A stretch of 47,975 nt of DNA from a virus. The position numbers and the translations under genes are program-made. The stretch is taken from positions 1 through 47,975 of the IMG/VR virus record IMGVR_UViG_3300033148_000846, one strand, 5' to 3'. The notes below the pieces were generated by a model. That model was not told where the DNA came from. It did not search any database and saw only the letters and a program-made list of their open reading frames with translations. Shown here piece after piece: positions 1 through 8,698 of this stretch (the stretch's first letter is position 1; every line of letters starts with the position of its first letter).

Positions 1-456
1 ATAGAACGATTCAAGACGGACAGGTCTCAGGAGTACTTCAAGAAGATTGCCCTTCTACATTCCCAATGGGAGTTTAAGAAGCTCCGTGCGGAGGTCTCTG
101 TGGCTCAACAGATTATCGTGAATGACATCAAGGACTACATCAAGAAAGAAGGCATGAGGCTTTCTGTAGACCCTTACCGTCCTAACAAGTCTGAGGGTTC
201 TAAGGAAGAACGTATAGCAGCTACCCTAGAGCATCGTTATGAGAACCAAGCTATCTGGCATTACAAGGGTGGCTACACACAAGTCTTGGAGGAAGAGCTT
301 ATCCTAGCAAGACCTCCCCATGATGACTTGAAAGATGCTCTAGCTTCTGCAGTATCCATTTCAATTAAACCCAAGCAGTCTCGACATACGAGAGACTTCG
401 GAAACAGTAATGTTATCAAAACACATAAAAGATTCGGCGGCGTTTCTTTCCAATAG
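1..456 (+). CDS. terL: Terminase large subunit, C-terminal fragment
   Basis: This is the last 151 residues of the DNA packaging motor ATPase/nuclease; the reading frame is open from base 1 and stops with TAG at 454. It carries the T7-type nuclease C-terminus: a KLRAEVSVAQ segment (about residues 27-36), GSKEERIAATLEHRYENQ (about 63-80), IWHYKGG, and a PPHDDLKDALASAV segment whose acidic pair is a likely metal ligand. The N-terminal part of the same gene is at the other end of the window (46969-47975). The two pieces are not directly joinable: 335 codons plus 2 bases at the far end, and the start of the RuvC-like nuclease domain absent from both. The next gene, portal, follows after 10 bases. 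Confidence 0.9.
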   Translation: MERFKTDRSQEYFKKIALLHSQWEFKKLRAEVSVAQQIIVNDIKDYIKKEGMRLSVDPYRPNKSEGSKEERIAATLEHRYENQAIWHYKGGYTQVLEEELILARPPHDDLKDALASAVSISIKPKQSRHTRDFGNSNVIKTHKRFGGVSFQ

Positions 457-466
457 GAGATAATAA

Positions 467-2215
467 GTGGCAGATCAAGTAGCAGAAATAAGTTCTTATA
501 TTGGACGAGAAGATCCTGCAGCATGGATTACAAATCAATGGGACACTTTCAATAACCAGAGATCTGGAAAGATGGCGGAGTGGGCAGAGTTAAGAGAATT
601 TCTCTTTGCGACAGATACCTCCACAACTTCCGTAAACGATCTGGGTTGGAAGAATACGGTAACCATTCCGAAGCTAACACAGATAAGAGACAACTTACAT
701 TCTAACTATCTCTCTTCTCTGTTCCCAAATGACAAATGGTTGACTTGGGAAGCTTACAGCAAGGAGGGTGCTATTGCGGAGAAGCAGGAAGCTATCCAAG
801 GTTACATGCGTAACAAGGTGAGAGAAGGTAATTTCAGGACAGTTGCATCCCAGCTCCTGACAGACTTCATCGACTATGGTAACTGTTTTTCCACTATAGA
901 CTTCGAGAGGAAGTACAAGACTGGTAAGGATGGGGAGAAGATCCCTAGTTATATCGGCCCTGTAGCGAGACGCATTAGCCCTCTTGATATTGTATTCAAC
1001 CCATTGGCTGCTTCCTTCAAAGACACCTTCAAGATCGTAAGATCTATCCACACCCTTGGTGCAGTGAAGAAGATGTCTATGGATCAACCAGAGAATGCAG
1101 AACTTGCAGCTTCTCTCTTAAAGAGATCTGATATTACCCAGAAAATGGGTGGATACAAGATGGAGGATTTCGATAAGGCCGCAGGATTCTCAGTAGATGG
1201 TTTCGGGAATCTTCACGAGTATTACCAATCGAACTATGTTGAATTCCTCACCTTCTACGGAGACTACTACGACAGTGTTACAGATACCCTTTACACCCAG
1301 AAAAAGATTACTATCGCAGACAGATCTTATGTGGTCTTCAATGACGATATTCCTTCGTGGCTTGGACATGCTCCTATTTACCACAGTGGTTGGCGGGCTC
1401 GGCCTGATAACCTTTGGGCAATGGGGCCACTGGATAACCTTGTAGGTCTCCAGTATCGCTTAGATCACCTAGAGAATCTTAAAGATGATGCGATGGATCT
1501 GCTGGTACACCCCCCTCTCAAGATCATTGGTGAGGTAGAAGAGTTCACGTATGGGCCAGGTGCTGAGATTCATATTGATGAGAACGGTGACGTTCAAGAG
1601 CTGGGCAAAGGAGCTCAGGGTGTTGCTGTAGCTGAGAACTCTCAGCAGGTTATTGAGCAGCGCATGGAACTCTATGCAGGGGCTCCAAGAGAGGCTATGG
1701 GTATCAGATCTCCAGGAGAGAAGACTCTCGGTGAGGTACAGCTCCTTGACAATGCTTCTAGTCGAATCTTCCAAGAGAAGATCACCTCTTTCGAGATTAA
1801 CTGTGTAGAGCCAACCCTTAATGGAATGCTAGAGAGTGCTCGACGTAACATGGATGGTTCAGACACTATCCGAGTTATGGATGACGATCTTGGTGTTGAG
1901 AAGTTCCTAGAGGTCTCTAAAGAAGACATTACAGCTACTGGAAAGCTCAGACCTATTGGTGCAAGACACTTCGCTAAGAAGGCTCAAGACCTCCAGAACG
2001 TCCTTGGCATCTTTAATAGCGGTGCAGCCCCGACACTAGCCCCTCACATCTCTGGTGTGAATCTGGCTAAGTTCATCGAGGATGTCATTGGTATTGATAA
2101 GTATGAGATCTTCAAGCCGAATGTTGCTGTCTTTGAGCAGCAAGAGACTGCAAGACTTTCTAACCAAGCCCAAGAAGATTTAGAGATGGAGCAGAGTGAG
2201 GAGCCACCTTTATGA
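467..2215 (+). CDS. Portal (head-tail connector) protein
   Basis: 582 residues, the size expected for a T7-like head-tail connector, which forms the dodecameric ring through which DNA is packaged and ejected. It lies directly after the terminase and before scaffold and capsid, the standard portal position. GTG start at 467 with GGAGA six bases upstream (456-460). The middle holds a long acidic/helical region (LRFxDH-like stretch LVGLQYRLDHLENLKDDAMD) and a PREAMGIRSPGEKT segment typical of the clip/crown part of podovirus portals. The C-terminus is acidic (EDLEMEQSEEPPL). Assigned by gene order, size and overall resemblance, not by a catalytic motif. Confidence 0.85.
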   Translation: MADQVAEISSYIGREDPAAWITNQWDTFNNQRSGKMAEWAELREFLFATDTSTTSVNDLGWKNTVTIPKLTQIRDNLHSNYLSSLFPNDKWLTWEAYSKEGAIAEKQEAIQGYMRNKVREGNFRTVASQLLTDFIDYGNCFSTIDFERKYKTGKDGEKIPSYIGPVARRISPLDIVFNPLAASFKDTFKIVRSIHTLGAVKKMSMDQPENAELAASLLKRSDITQKMGGYKMEDFDKAAGFSVDGFGNLHEYYQSNYVEFLTFYGDYYDSVTDTLYTQKKITIADRSYVVFNDDIPSWLGHAPIYHSGWRARPDNLWAMGPLDNLVGLQYRLDHLENLKDDAMDLLVHPPLKIIGEVEEFTYGPGAEIHIDENGDVQELGKGAQGVAVAENSQQVIEQRMELYAGAPREAMGIRSPGEKTLGEVQLLDNASSRIFQEKITSFEINCVEPTLNGMLESARRNMDGSDTIRVMDDDLGVEKFLEVSKEDITATGKLRPIGARHFAKKAQDLQNVLGIFNSGAAPTLAPHISGVNLAKFIEDVIGIDKYEIFKPNVAVFEQQETARLSNQAQEDLEMEQSEEPPL

Positions 2216-2460
2216 AGACAGTATGGACACAAGGCCTAGAAGGAGACGCTAAACAAGATATCGTCTCCGCTTTCAAAGCTGGAACGCTGATAAGAGAGCG
2301 GCTCTCTAAGATGCTAGAGGCCAAGAGGTCTACCGCCATGAAGGCGAGGACTAATATAGACGATTATGAATCCCCCAGTTGGGCTTTTAAACAAGCAGAC
2401 GTAGTGGGATATTCAAGAGCTATTCAAGAGATTATCAATCTTCTTGAAGATAAATCCTAG
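2212..2460 (+). CDS. Small hypothetical protein between portal and scaffold
   Basis: 82 residues, unrecognised. The ATG overlaps the portal stop codon (ATGA at 2212-2215), so translation is probably coupled to portal. The sequence is helical and charged, rich in Lys, Arg and Glu, with no membrane segment or signal peptide. Position between portal and scaffold suggests a virion or assembly function (inference). The gene is followed within a few bases by a promoter-like element, so it is probably the last cistron of the packaging transcript. Confidence 0.7.
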   Translation: MKTVWTQGLEGDAKQDIVSAFKAGTLIRERLSKMLEAKRSTAMKARTNIDDYESPSWAFKQADVVGYSRAIQEIINLLEDKS

Positions 2461-2462
2461 AG

Positions 2463-2497
2463 TTACTGGCACTTTTCCGATAACTCTGGTATATATA
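2463..2497 (+). promoter_or_regulatory. Promoter-like element, copy A, before scaffold/capsid genes
   Basis: TTACTGGCAC at 2463-2472, a 15-base spacer, then GGTATATATA at 2488-2497. The same pair with exactly the same spacer occurs at 35912, 40992 and (minus strand) 26315-26281. TGG-TATATA fits an extended -10 hexamer, and TGGCAC lies 17 bases before it, so host RNA polymerase or the phage sigma factor could both be the reader. It would drive the most highly needed genes, scaffold and major capsid protein. Confidence 0.65.
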
Positions 2498-2517
2498 CAT
2501 ATATAATATAAATACTT

Positions 2518-2580
2518 AGTATACTAGAAATACTAGAAATAATATATTTTCTTCTATTACTAATATACTAGAACTACTAA
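2518..2580 (+). repeat. TACTAG-rich leader with AGTATACT palindrome
   Basis: An AT-rich untranslated leader containing AGTATACTAGAAAT (2518-2531), a second TACTAGAAAT immediately after it, and further TACTAG units at about 2567 and 2575. The AGTATACTAGAAA block also follows promoter-like copies at 35912 and 40992, about 20 bases downstream of their -10 element. It may be an operator or an mRNA leader element; no gene fits between 2461 and 2597. Confidence 0.5.
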
Positions 2581-2597
2581 TAATACAGGATAAATAC

Positions 2598-3374
2598 ATG
2601 ACCGACCCGTCTAATGTGTTTCAAGATCCAGATAAAAAAGATATTACTCCAGGTACCCCAGACCCAGTGGTACCACCAAGCGTTCCCTCTGATAGTGTGT
2701 TCAAAGACCAATTAGCAGCTATCACCAATGAACGCGGTGAGCAGAAATACGACGATATCCCGAAAGCCCTAGAAGGCCTCCGCAACGCACAACAGCATAT
2801 CCCGCAACTCCAGACTGAATTGGATGCGGCGAAAGTTGAGCTCTCAGCTCTACGCGAAGCGGCGGCAAGGCATGAGTCGGTTGAAGATGTCGTAGCTCGT
2901 CTTGCTGCATCGCAAGCTAACACCGATACCTCGGCTACAGGCTTGGATGAACAGAAAGCGTCTGCTTTGTTCGACCAGCTCCTGACTCAACGCGAGAGTG
3001 CTCAAGCATCTCAAACCAATCAGGAAACGGTTCAGAACGAGCTGGTTACTAAGTTCGGTAGCACCGAAGCAGCCAACAAAGCTGTTGTCGAGAAGGCTAA
3101 AGAACTAGGAACCTCAGCAGAAGAGCTTGGTAAATTGTCCGCACAAAATCCGAGGATGATACTAGAGCTCTTCAAATCTGTTTCGGGAACTCCTTCAGGA
3201 GCCCCTCCAACACCAAGCGTAAACACTGACGGTTTTCTGAGTAAGAAAGAAGAAGAGCATGGTTTAGTAAAACCCGAGAAGTCTCTCCTATCAGGTGCTA
3301 CTTTTAAAGAGCAACTGGCTTATCTCCAGAAAGTCCGTGAAGATGTCTATAAAAAACATGGCGTTACTACCTAA
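2598..3374 (+). CDS. Capsid assembly scaffolding protein
   Basis: 258 residues directly upstream of the major capsid gene. The composition is typical for scaffolds: a Pro/Asp-rich disordered N-terminus (residues 1-35), a long Ala/Glu/Gln/Leu-rich helical or coiled-coil centre (about 55-175), and a Lys-rich C-terminus ending near KVREDVYKKHGVTT, where scaffolds usually contact the coat protein. It has no cysteine. ATG start with AGGA about 8 bases upstream. Role inferred from composition and gene order. Confidence 0.8.
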   Translation: MTDPSNVFQDPDKKDITPGTPDPVVPPSVPSDSVFKDQLAAITNERGEQKYDDIPKALEGLRNAQQHIPQLQTELDAAKVELSALREAAARHESVEDVVARLAASQANTDTSATGLDEQKASALFDQLLTQRESAQASQTNQETVQNELVTKFGSTEAANKAVVEKAKELGTSAEELGKLSAQNPRMILELFKSVSGTPSGAPPTPSVNTDGFLSKKEEEHGLVKPEKSLLSGATFKEQLAYLQKVREDVYKKHGVTT

Positions 3375-3384
3375 GGTATCATAA

Positions 3385-4335
3385 ATGCAACTAACTACTA
3401 ATTCCCAAGCGTTCATCGAGGCGGAGCAGTATTCCTCTTTCATCCTCATGAACCTACACGATGGTCTCTTGCCAGAGTCCTTCGCTCGTGATGTATCTGA
3501 CTTCGGTTCAGGTACTACTCTTAATATCAAAACCGTAGGTTCGGTTACTCTTCAGGAAGCGTCGGAAGACACCCCCCTGATTTATAACCCTATCGAATCC
3601 GGTAATATTACCATGCAGATCAACAACTATGTTGGCGATGCTTGGTATGTATCTGATGACCTCCGAGAGGATGGTTCTCAAGTAGATCAACTCATGGTTC
3701 AGCGTTCTGTTGAGTCTACCCGCGCAATGCAGGAAGTGTTTGAATCTCGTTTCCTCACAGTCTGTAATGATGCTCAGACCAATGCTAATGCTAACCTGAT
3801 CAATGGCTTCGCCCATCGGGTATCCTCTGCAGTAACTACTACAGGTCATGAGAATACCTTTGAGCTGAGTGCTCTTATCGGTATGCGTCTTGCCTTCGAT
3901 AAGGCTAACGTACCTGCAGAAGGTCGTGTCTTCATCTGTGACCCAGTTGTAGAAGCCACTATGAATGGTCTCGTTAACATCACCACCGATGTTACCCCAT
4001 TCGCCGAGCGCATCCTTGAGCAAGGTATGGCACGAGGCCAGAAGTTCCTGATGAACCTGTATGGTTGGGACATCATGACTTCTAACCGTCTGGACACGGG
4101 TACCTTCAGTGATGGTACTACCGAAGTAACCGGCGCAGTAGCCAACATCTTCATGTGTATTCTGGATGACCAGACCAAGCCTATCATGAAAGCTTGGAGA
4201 CGACTACCTAAGGTAGAGGGTGAGCGCAATAAAGATCGTGCTCGTGACGAGTTTGTTGTCCGTAGTAAGTGGGGCTTTGGCCCGCAGCGCGTGGATACTC
4301 TCGGTATCTACATCACTTCTGCAACCAACTACTAA
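3385..4335 (+). CDS. Major capsid protein
   Basis: 316 residues, expected to form the icosahedral shell with an HK97-type fold. It follows the scaffold by 10 bases. N-terminal helix (residues 5-30), then beta-rich segments (SGTTLNIKTVG, GNITMQINNYVGDAWYVSDDLRED) typical of the E-loop and P-domain region, and a central stretch with FDKANVPAEGRVFICDPVVEATM that resembles the coat proteins of T7-like marine podoviruses. The C-terminus is beta-rich (KWGFGPQRVDTLGIYI). Proteolytic maturation is not indicated, as no protease gene is seen. Confidence 0.87.
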   Translation: MQLTTNSQAFIEAEQYSSFILMNLHDGLLPESFARDVSDFGSGTTLNIKTVGSVTLQEASEDTPLIYNPIESGNITMQINNYVGDAWYVSDDLREDGSQVDQLMVQRSVESTRAMQEVFESRFLTVCNDAQTNANANLINGFAHRVSSAVTTTGHENTFELSALIGMRLAFDKANVPAEGRVFICDPVVEATMNGLVNITTDVTPFAERILEQGMARGQKFLMNLYGWDIMTSNRLDTGTFSDGTTEVTGAVANIFMCILDDQTKPIMKAWRRLPKVEGERNKDRARDEFVVRSKWGFGPQRVDTLGIYITSATNY

Positions 4336-4346
4336 GGAGAATACAA

Positions 4347-4829
4347 ATGTCAGGTTTTGAAGATAGTGCTGGTCTTAATGTAAAGAACCAGTACGGCCCC
4401 CGAGACACTGGTCGCGCCACTGGCGTGATTGGTACCCAAGGTGTTAAGACTCAGCTCGCAATCGAGTTGACTGGCGCTCAAATTGATGACGGTATTTACA
4501 TCGAGGATTTTGTTATCCCGCAGTATGCCATCATCACTGCTTGTTTCCTAGAGGTTACTGAAGCATTCGTCCTAGACGGTAATGCTGATAACACTCTTGA
4601 AGTGGGTACTAGCGGTTCGGAAGCTACTAACGGTTTCTCAATCACCTCCGCTCAATGTGAAGCACTTGGTGCTACCTCACTAACTGGTGCCCTCTCAGGT
4701 ACTTGGGATGCTGAAGCAGATCTTGCAGCAGCTACCACTGTTAGTGTTGTAGTCGCAGGTACTACTCCTTCTGTCGATACCACTGTTGGTAAAGGTCGGA
4801 TTGTAATTGAGTATGTTAAGGCCGCTTAG
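4347..4829 (+). CDS. Virion protein after the capsid gene, possible head decoration protein
   Basis: 160 residues starting at ATG 4347, preceded by AAGGAGA at 4334-4340; an in-frame start further upstream at 4269 would lie inside the capsid gene and has no such site. Beta-rich, acidic and low in cysteine, with many Thr, Gly and Ala residues (DNTLEVGTSGSEATN, AATTVSVVVAGTTP). A small beta-rich protein right after the capsid gene and before a terminator suggests a head decoration or capsid-associated protein (inference). It is the last gene before an intrinsic terminator and would share the strong expression of the capsid gene. Confidence 0.7.
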   Translation: MSGFEDSAGLNVKNQYGPRDTGRATGVIGTQGVKTQLAIELTGAQIDDGIYIEDFVIPQYAIITACFLEVTEAFVLDGNADNTLEVGTSGSEATNGFSITSAQCEALGATSLTGALSGTWDAEADLAAATTVSVVVAGTTPSVDTTVGKGRIVIEYVKAA

Positions 4830-4851
4830 TAGGTTCTAACAGCTAACTGAA

Positions 4852-4886
4852 GGCGGGACAGGAGAAATCCTCTCCTGCCTTTTTTA
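4852..4886 (+). terminator. Intrinsic terminator after the capsid module
   Basis: CAGGAGA (4859-4865), a 5-base loop and TCTCCTG (4871-4877) form a 7-base-pair stem, extended weakly by flanking GGC/GCC, and are followed by CC and a run of six T. It closes the scaffold-capsid unit and would attenuate transcription into the tail genes. Confidence 0.85.
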
Positions 4887-4904
4887 TTACCTAAAGGAAA
4901 GTAA

Positions 4905-5483
4905 ATGGCTATCGAACATGAAGATATTGATGACTCCAAGCTCCATGAGCCCAAAGGAGTCAAGAACGCTTTAGCAGGAACTATATACAGGGCAGACGGG
5001 GCGGGTGGTGGTGAATGGCAACATTCCAGTCTGAGTTGCCATGGACAGATGGAAATAGTTAACAATGCCACTGTTACTGCTGTTACTGCGGCAGTTGACG
5101 CTACCCTTAATACCGACACAGACTACTCGAAGATAGTTGCTGGATGGGGTAGTCCCCATGTCCACAATATAACCTTTGACACGGATAAGTTAACTGTCCT
5201 TATAGCGGGTCACTATGAACTCGCCTTTTGGTCAAGTTTTGAGGTACCCACCAATAACAACTTCGTTGGTATCAAGTTTAGTGTTAATGACTCTACCCCC
5301 TTTTCTCTACAGAAAATTGTAACTCAATCTGTAACCGCGAATGATTATAAGAATGTTTCTGGTCGCTCAGGTCTTGATTTGGGTGCTGGAGATACCCTCT
5401 CTGTTTATATGGCTGCAACCAAAACAGATAATATGGTTATAGAAGAAGCTGGTCTCTCTCTTATCCTACTGCATGAGGCTTAA
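4905..5483 (+). CDS. Probable virion protein with a C1q-like beta domain
   Basis: 192 residues, ATG with AAAGGAAA just upstream. The N-terminal 50 residues are polar; residues 90-190 form a run of beta strands (ITFDTDKLTVLIAGHYELAFWSSF, FVGIKFSVNDS, LGAGDTLSVYMAAT, LSLILLHEA) whose order and final L-x-L-x-L-L-H motif resemble jelly-roll domains of the C1q/TNF type often found in phage surface proteins. The fold is an inference from strand pattern only. It sits between capsid and tail tubular genes, so a head or connector surface role is likely. Confidence 0.65.
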   Translation: MAIEHEDIDDSKLHEPKGVKNALAGTIYRADGAGGGEWQHSSLSCHGQMEIVNNATVTAVTAAVDATLNTDTDYSKIVAGWGSPHVHNITFDTDKLTVLIAGHYELAFWSSFEVPTNNNFVGIKFSVNDSTPFSLQKIVTQSVTANDYKNVSGRSGLDLGAGDTLSVYMAATKTDNMVIEEAGLSLILLHEA

Positions 5484-5485
5484 TT

Positions 5486-6244
5486 ATGGCTAAGATGACT
5501 TTACTAGGAATCGTTCAAGACATTATGAACGACATGTCCTCTGACTTCGTTAATAGTATTGATGATACAGAAGAATCACAGATGATTGCCCAGATAGTGA
5601 AGAGCACATACTTTGCTATGATGAGTAATCGGAACTGGCCCCACCTAAGCAGGGCTGTAGCTCTCACTGCCTATTCTGATAACGAACTTCCAACCCACAT
5701 GAAGGTGGTGGAAGATATTAAAGAACTGCTGTTCCTTAACTACAATAAGGCTAAGGCCGGAGAGACAAGACTGAAGTATGGGAAGGTAGAGTGGAAAGAT
5801 CCCGATGTGTTCCTCTACCGCATAAACCAAGAGAACAACGATGCTGATAATGTAGACGTTATCCAAGATACCTCCGGTGTTCAGTTGTTAATCCGAAATG
5901 ATACAGCCCCATCCTACTACACATCTTTCGACGACACAACCTTAATCTTTGACTCTTATGATTCGGAGATAGATTCCTCACTTCAAGCAGGGAAGTTCCA
6001 AGCACAGGCCTATGTATTCCCTTCGTGGGCGCATGAGGACGAGGCAATTCCTGACCTCCCAGCAGAAGCTTTTATAGCGCTGCTTGAGGAAGCTAAGAGT
6101 AGGTCTTCTTTGAAGTTGAATAAAGAAGCAGACCAGAAGGCTGAACAAGAAGCTGGGAGACAGAACAGATGGCTCTCTCGAAAGGCTTGGCAAATAAAGG
6201 GTGGTATTAAATACCAAAACTACGGAAGAACACCTAGGAAATAA
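5486..6244 (+). CDS. Tail tubular protein A (gp11-like adaptor)
   Basis: 252 residues. In T7-like phages this protein forms the ring between portal and tail nozzle. The protein starts with a helical segment (MTLLGIVQDIMNDMSSDFVNSI), has the family's early Trp-Pro motif (NRNWPHLSR, about residues 50-58), and ends in a long charged helix (LNKEADQKAEQEAGRQNRWLSRK) typical of gp11. It lies immediately before the large tail tubular B gene, as in T7. Start ATG follows the previous stop directly (TAATT-ATG). Confidence 0.75.
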   Translation: MAKMTLLGIVQDIMNDMSSDFVNSIDDTEESQMIAQIVKSTYFAMMSNRNWPHLSRAVALTAYSDNELPTHMKVVEDIKELLFLNYNKAKAGETRLKYGKVEWKDPDVFLYRINQENNDADNVDVIQDTSGVQLLIRNDTAPSYYTSFDDTTLIFDSYDSEIDSSLQAGKFQAQAYVFPSWAHEDEAIPDLPAEAFIALLEEAKSRSSLKLNKEADQKAEQEAGRQNRWLSRKAWQIKGGIKYQNYGRTPRK

Positions 6245-6246
6245 AT

Positions 6247-6444
6247 GTGACTTACGAATATAAAGGTTATAAGATTACACCCTCTGACAGATACGCTTTG
6301 AAAGTAGTGAAGCCTATCGGTAAGGGTTCTGTACCAGCACCTCTAACAGGTCTCTACACTTCTTCTGGGGAGGCGGAAAGATCCATAGACATCTACCTTA
6401 CAGAGAAGGAGAAACCTCGTGCCAAAACAAAACGTACCAGTTGA
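6247..6444 (+). CDS. Small hypothetical protein between tail tubular genes
   Basis: 65 residues with a GTG start two bases after the tail tubular A stop. It overlaps the next gene by 26 bases. The protein is basic, with YKGYKITPS near the N-terminus and a Lys/Arg-rich tail (KEKPRAKTKRTS). Function unrecognised; tight packing between two tail genes supports that it is translated. Confidence 0.6.
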   Translation: MTYEYKGYKITPSDRYALKVVKPIGKGSVPAPLTGLYTSSGEAERSIDIYLTEKEKPRAKTKRTS

Positions 6445-8698
6445 GCAAGTAACCTTCGCAGGGGGTCTCATCACAGAGGCTAACCCTCTTAACTTCCCCC
6501 CTAACGCTTCGTTAGACGAGGTTAACTTTGTAGCGGAGAAGGACGGAACCCGAAGAAGAAGACTCGGGATGACTTATGAAACAGACCACACAGTAATCAA
6601 CTCGACAGTAGTCCCCACAGCAGATAATAAAGTGGTGTTCTCCTCTTTTGTCTGGGAGAATGCTGGTGGGGATCCTGAGAGACAAGTCTCTGTTGTCCAG
6701 TCGGGTTCTGTGATCAAATTCTTTGACACCCTTACTACACCCCTCTCAGGAGCAGAACTCTACTCCTATGATACGGGAACGACTCACAGCACATTCTTTT
6801 CTTTCGCTGTTGTAGATGGAACTCTTGTGGTAGCTGTCGGTCAAAAGGATATCTTACTTTTCCATTATGACTCTGGTGTTATCTCTGAGACTACAGATAT
6901 TCTCCGTACTAGGGATATGTTTGGTGTAGATGACAGCCTAGCTATCTCCCAGAGAGATGGAAGTCTTACTGTGGAACACACCTACAATTTAAGAAACCAG
7001 TCCTTCAGTGTACCTCGTCTTCCTTTGACTGGGGATACCGTAGTAGATACTATAGGGGAGTTTGAAGGAGAGGCCTCTGTTTTTCCGAGTAATGCTGATG
7101 CTGTACACTATAATTTATATCCGAATGTTTCAGAATCTAATAGAACAGCGGACAGGTTTAATGTAAAAGACCTCACTGCTAATCCTCCAGGAACAACCCC
7201 AGCAGCTAGTGGACACTTCATCATAGATGCTTTAGAGAGAGGTGCTAGTCGGTTAGTGGAGTATGCCGACCTTTTAAGTCAACACCCTGAGCTTAGTTAC
7301 CCTATACTCACCCTCCCAGAAGACAGGACTCCTGAGGGTGCCTCTGTCCTCTCTGAGTTCGCTGGGAGAGTGTGGTTCGGAGGTTTCAGTGGAACTGTTA
7401 TAGATGGGGATTCCCGTTCCCCCCTTCTTTCTTCCTACATCTTCTTCAGTCAACTTGTAGAAGAGCCTTCCGATATTACAAAGTGTTACCAAGATGGTGA
7501 CCCTACTTCTAAAGAATTCCCTGACATCCTCGCTACTGATGGGGGCTACCTCAGAATCTCAGGTGCTTACGGTATTGTTGGAATGAAGACCCTTAGTGAT
7601 AGCCTTATCATTCTTGCAACAAACGGTATATGGCGGGTCACAGGTGGCGATGCTGGATTTGACGCAACAGATTACATGGTATCTAAGATCTCTGATACAG
7701 GTTGCTCTTCCCCTAACTCCATTACGGAAACAGATCAAGGGGTTGTGTACTGGGGGGAGGACGGAATCTACTACATCCTTAAAAACGAGCTAGGTGATTT
7801 CATTGCCCAGAACTTAACTCAACAGTCTATCCAGACTAGGTATAACGACATCTCCTCTCTGGATAAGAAGTATGCTTCAGGATACTATGATGCGTATGAC
7901 AGAAAGATTAGGTGGTTGTATGGGAACAGACTGGAGTCGACAACTTCCGTAGAGGAACTTGTCTTTGACTTAAATCTAGGAGCTTTCCTTCCAAACTCCA
8001 TTCCTAATATCTCGGGGAACAGACCTAAACCTATGTGCCTCTTAAAAGTTCCTCCTTTCAGTATTGGGGGGGTTTCTGATAAAGTACTAGCCAACGGTGT
8101 CGAGGTGGAAGCAAACGGAGTGCCTGTAGTTGTTTCTTCAGACACACTTCAAGATGGGGTTAGAGAGGTGGTGTATATCACCCTTTTAGAAGATAGTGTT
8201 TCCGATGAGCTGCAATACACAATGGCATTATATGGAGACACTTCTTTCCTTGATTGGGTAGATTTCGATACCGTAGGTGTTGACGCTGCTGGGTATATGG
8301 TTACAGGAGCCTTGACGGGTGGAGACACACAACGAGAGAAGACGCTGAACTACCTAACTTTCCACATGGAGAGAACGGAGGATGGCTTCGAGGCTGATGT
8401 TAATGGAGACCTAACTCCTACTAACCAATCCTCTTGTCTTGTACAGTCTCAGTGGGAATGGACAAACTCTGCCAACTCAAACAGATGGAGCAGGGAGTTC
8501 CAAGCTTATCGTTACAGACGCTTGTATATGCCAACAGATGTAAATGACCCTTACGATACTGGTCACTCTATCATCACCACTAAGAATAAGATACGTGGTC
8601 GTGGAAGAGCCCTCTCTTTCTTAATGAAGACAGAGCCAGGAAAAGATTGTAGAATTCTTGGTTGGTCTATGATTATAGGTGTGGAAGGAAATGTCTAA
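6419..8698 (+). CDS. Tail tubular protein B (gp12-like nozzle protein)
   Basis: 759 residues, close to the 794 of T7 gp12, which forms the hexameric tail nozzle. The N-terminus PVEQVTFAGGLITEANPLNFPPNASLDEVNFVAEKDGTRRRRLGM is characteristic of podovirus nozzle proteins: a GG-hinge followed by a D-E-x-N-F and a RRR-LG motif. The remainder is beta-rich. GTG start at 6419 with AAGGAGA at 6406-6412. The gene overlaps both the 65-residue gene upstream and the acetyltransferase downstream. Confidence 0.85.
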   Translation: MPKQNVPVEQVTFAGGLITEANPLNFPPNASLDEVNFVAEKDGTRRRRLGMTYETDHTVINSTVVPTADNKVVFSSFVWENAGGDPERQVSVVQSGSVIKFFDTLTTPLSGAELYSYDTGTTHSTFFSFAVVDGTLVVAVGQKDILLFHYDSGVISETTDILRTRDMFGVDDSLAISQRDGSLTVEHTYNLRNQSFSVPRLPLTGDTVVDTIGEFEGEASVFPSNADAVHYNLYPNVSESNRTADRFNVKDLTANPPGTTPAASGHFIIDALERGASRLVEYADLLSQHPELSYPILTLPEDRTPEGASVLSEFAGRVWFGGFSGTVIDGDSRSPLLSSYIFFSQLVEEPSDITKCYQDGDPTSKEFPDILATDGGYLRISGAYGIVGMKTLSDSLIILATNGIWRVTGGDAGFDATDYMVSKISDTGCSSPNSITETDQGVVYWGEDGIYYILKNELGDFIAQNLTQQSIQTRYNDISSLDKKYASGYYDAYDRKIRWLYGNRLESTTSVEELVFDLNLGAFLPNSIPNISGNRPKPMCLLKVPPFSIGGVSDKVLANGVEVEANGVPVVVSSDTLQDGVREVVYITLLEDSVSDELQYTMALYGDTSFLDWVDFDTVGVDAAGYMVTGALTGGDTQREKTLNYLTFHMERTEDGFEADVNGDLTPTNQSSCLVQSQWEWTNSANSNRWSREFQAYRYRRLYMPTDVNDPYDTGHSIITTKNKIRGRGRALSFLMKTEPGKDCRILGWSMIIGVEGNV

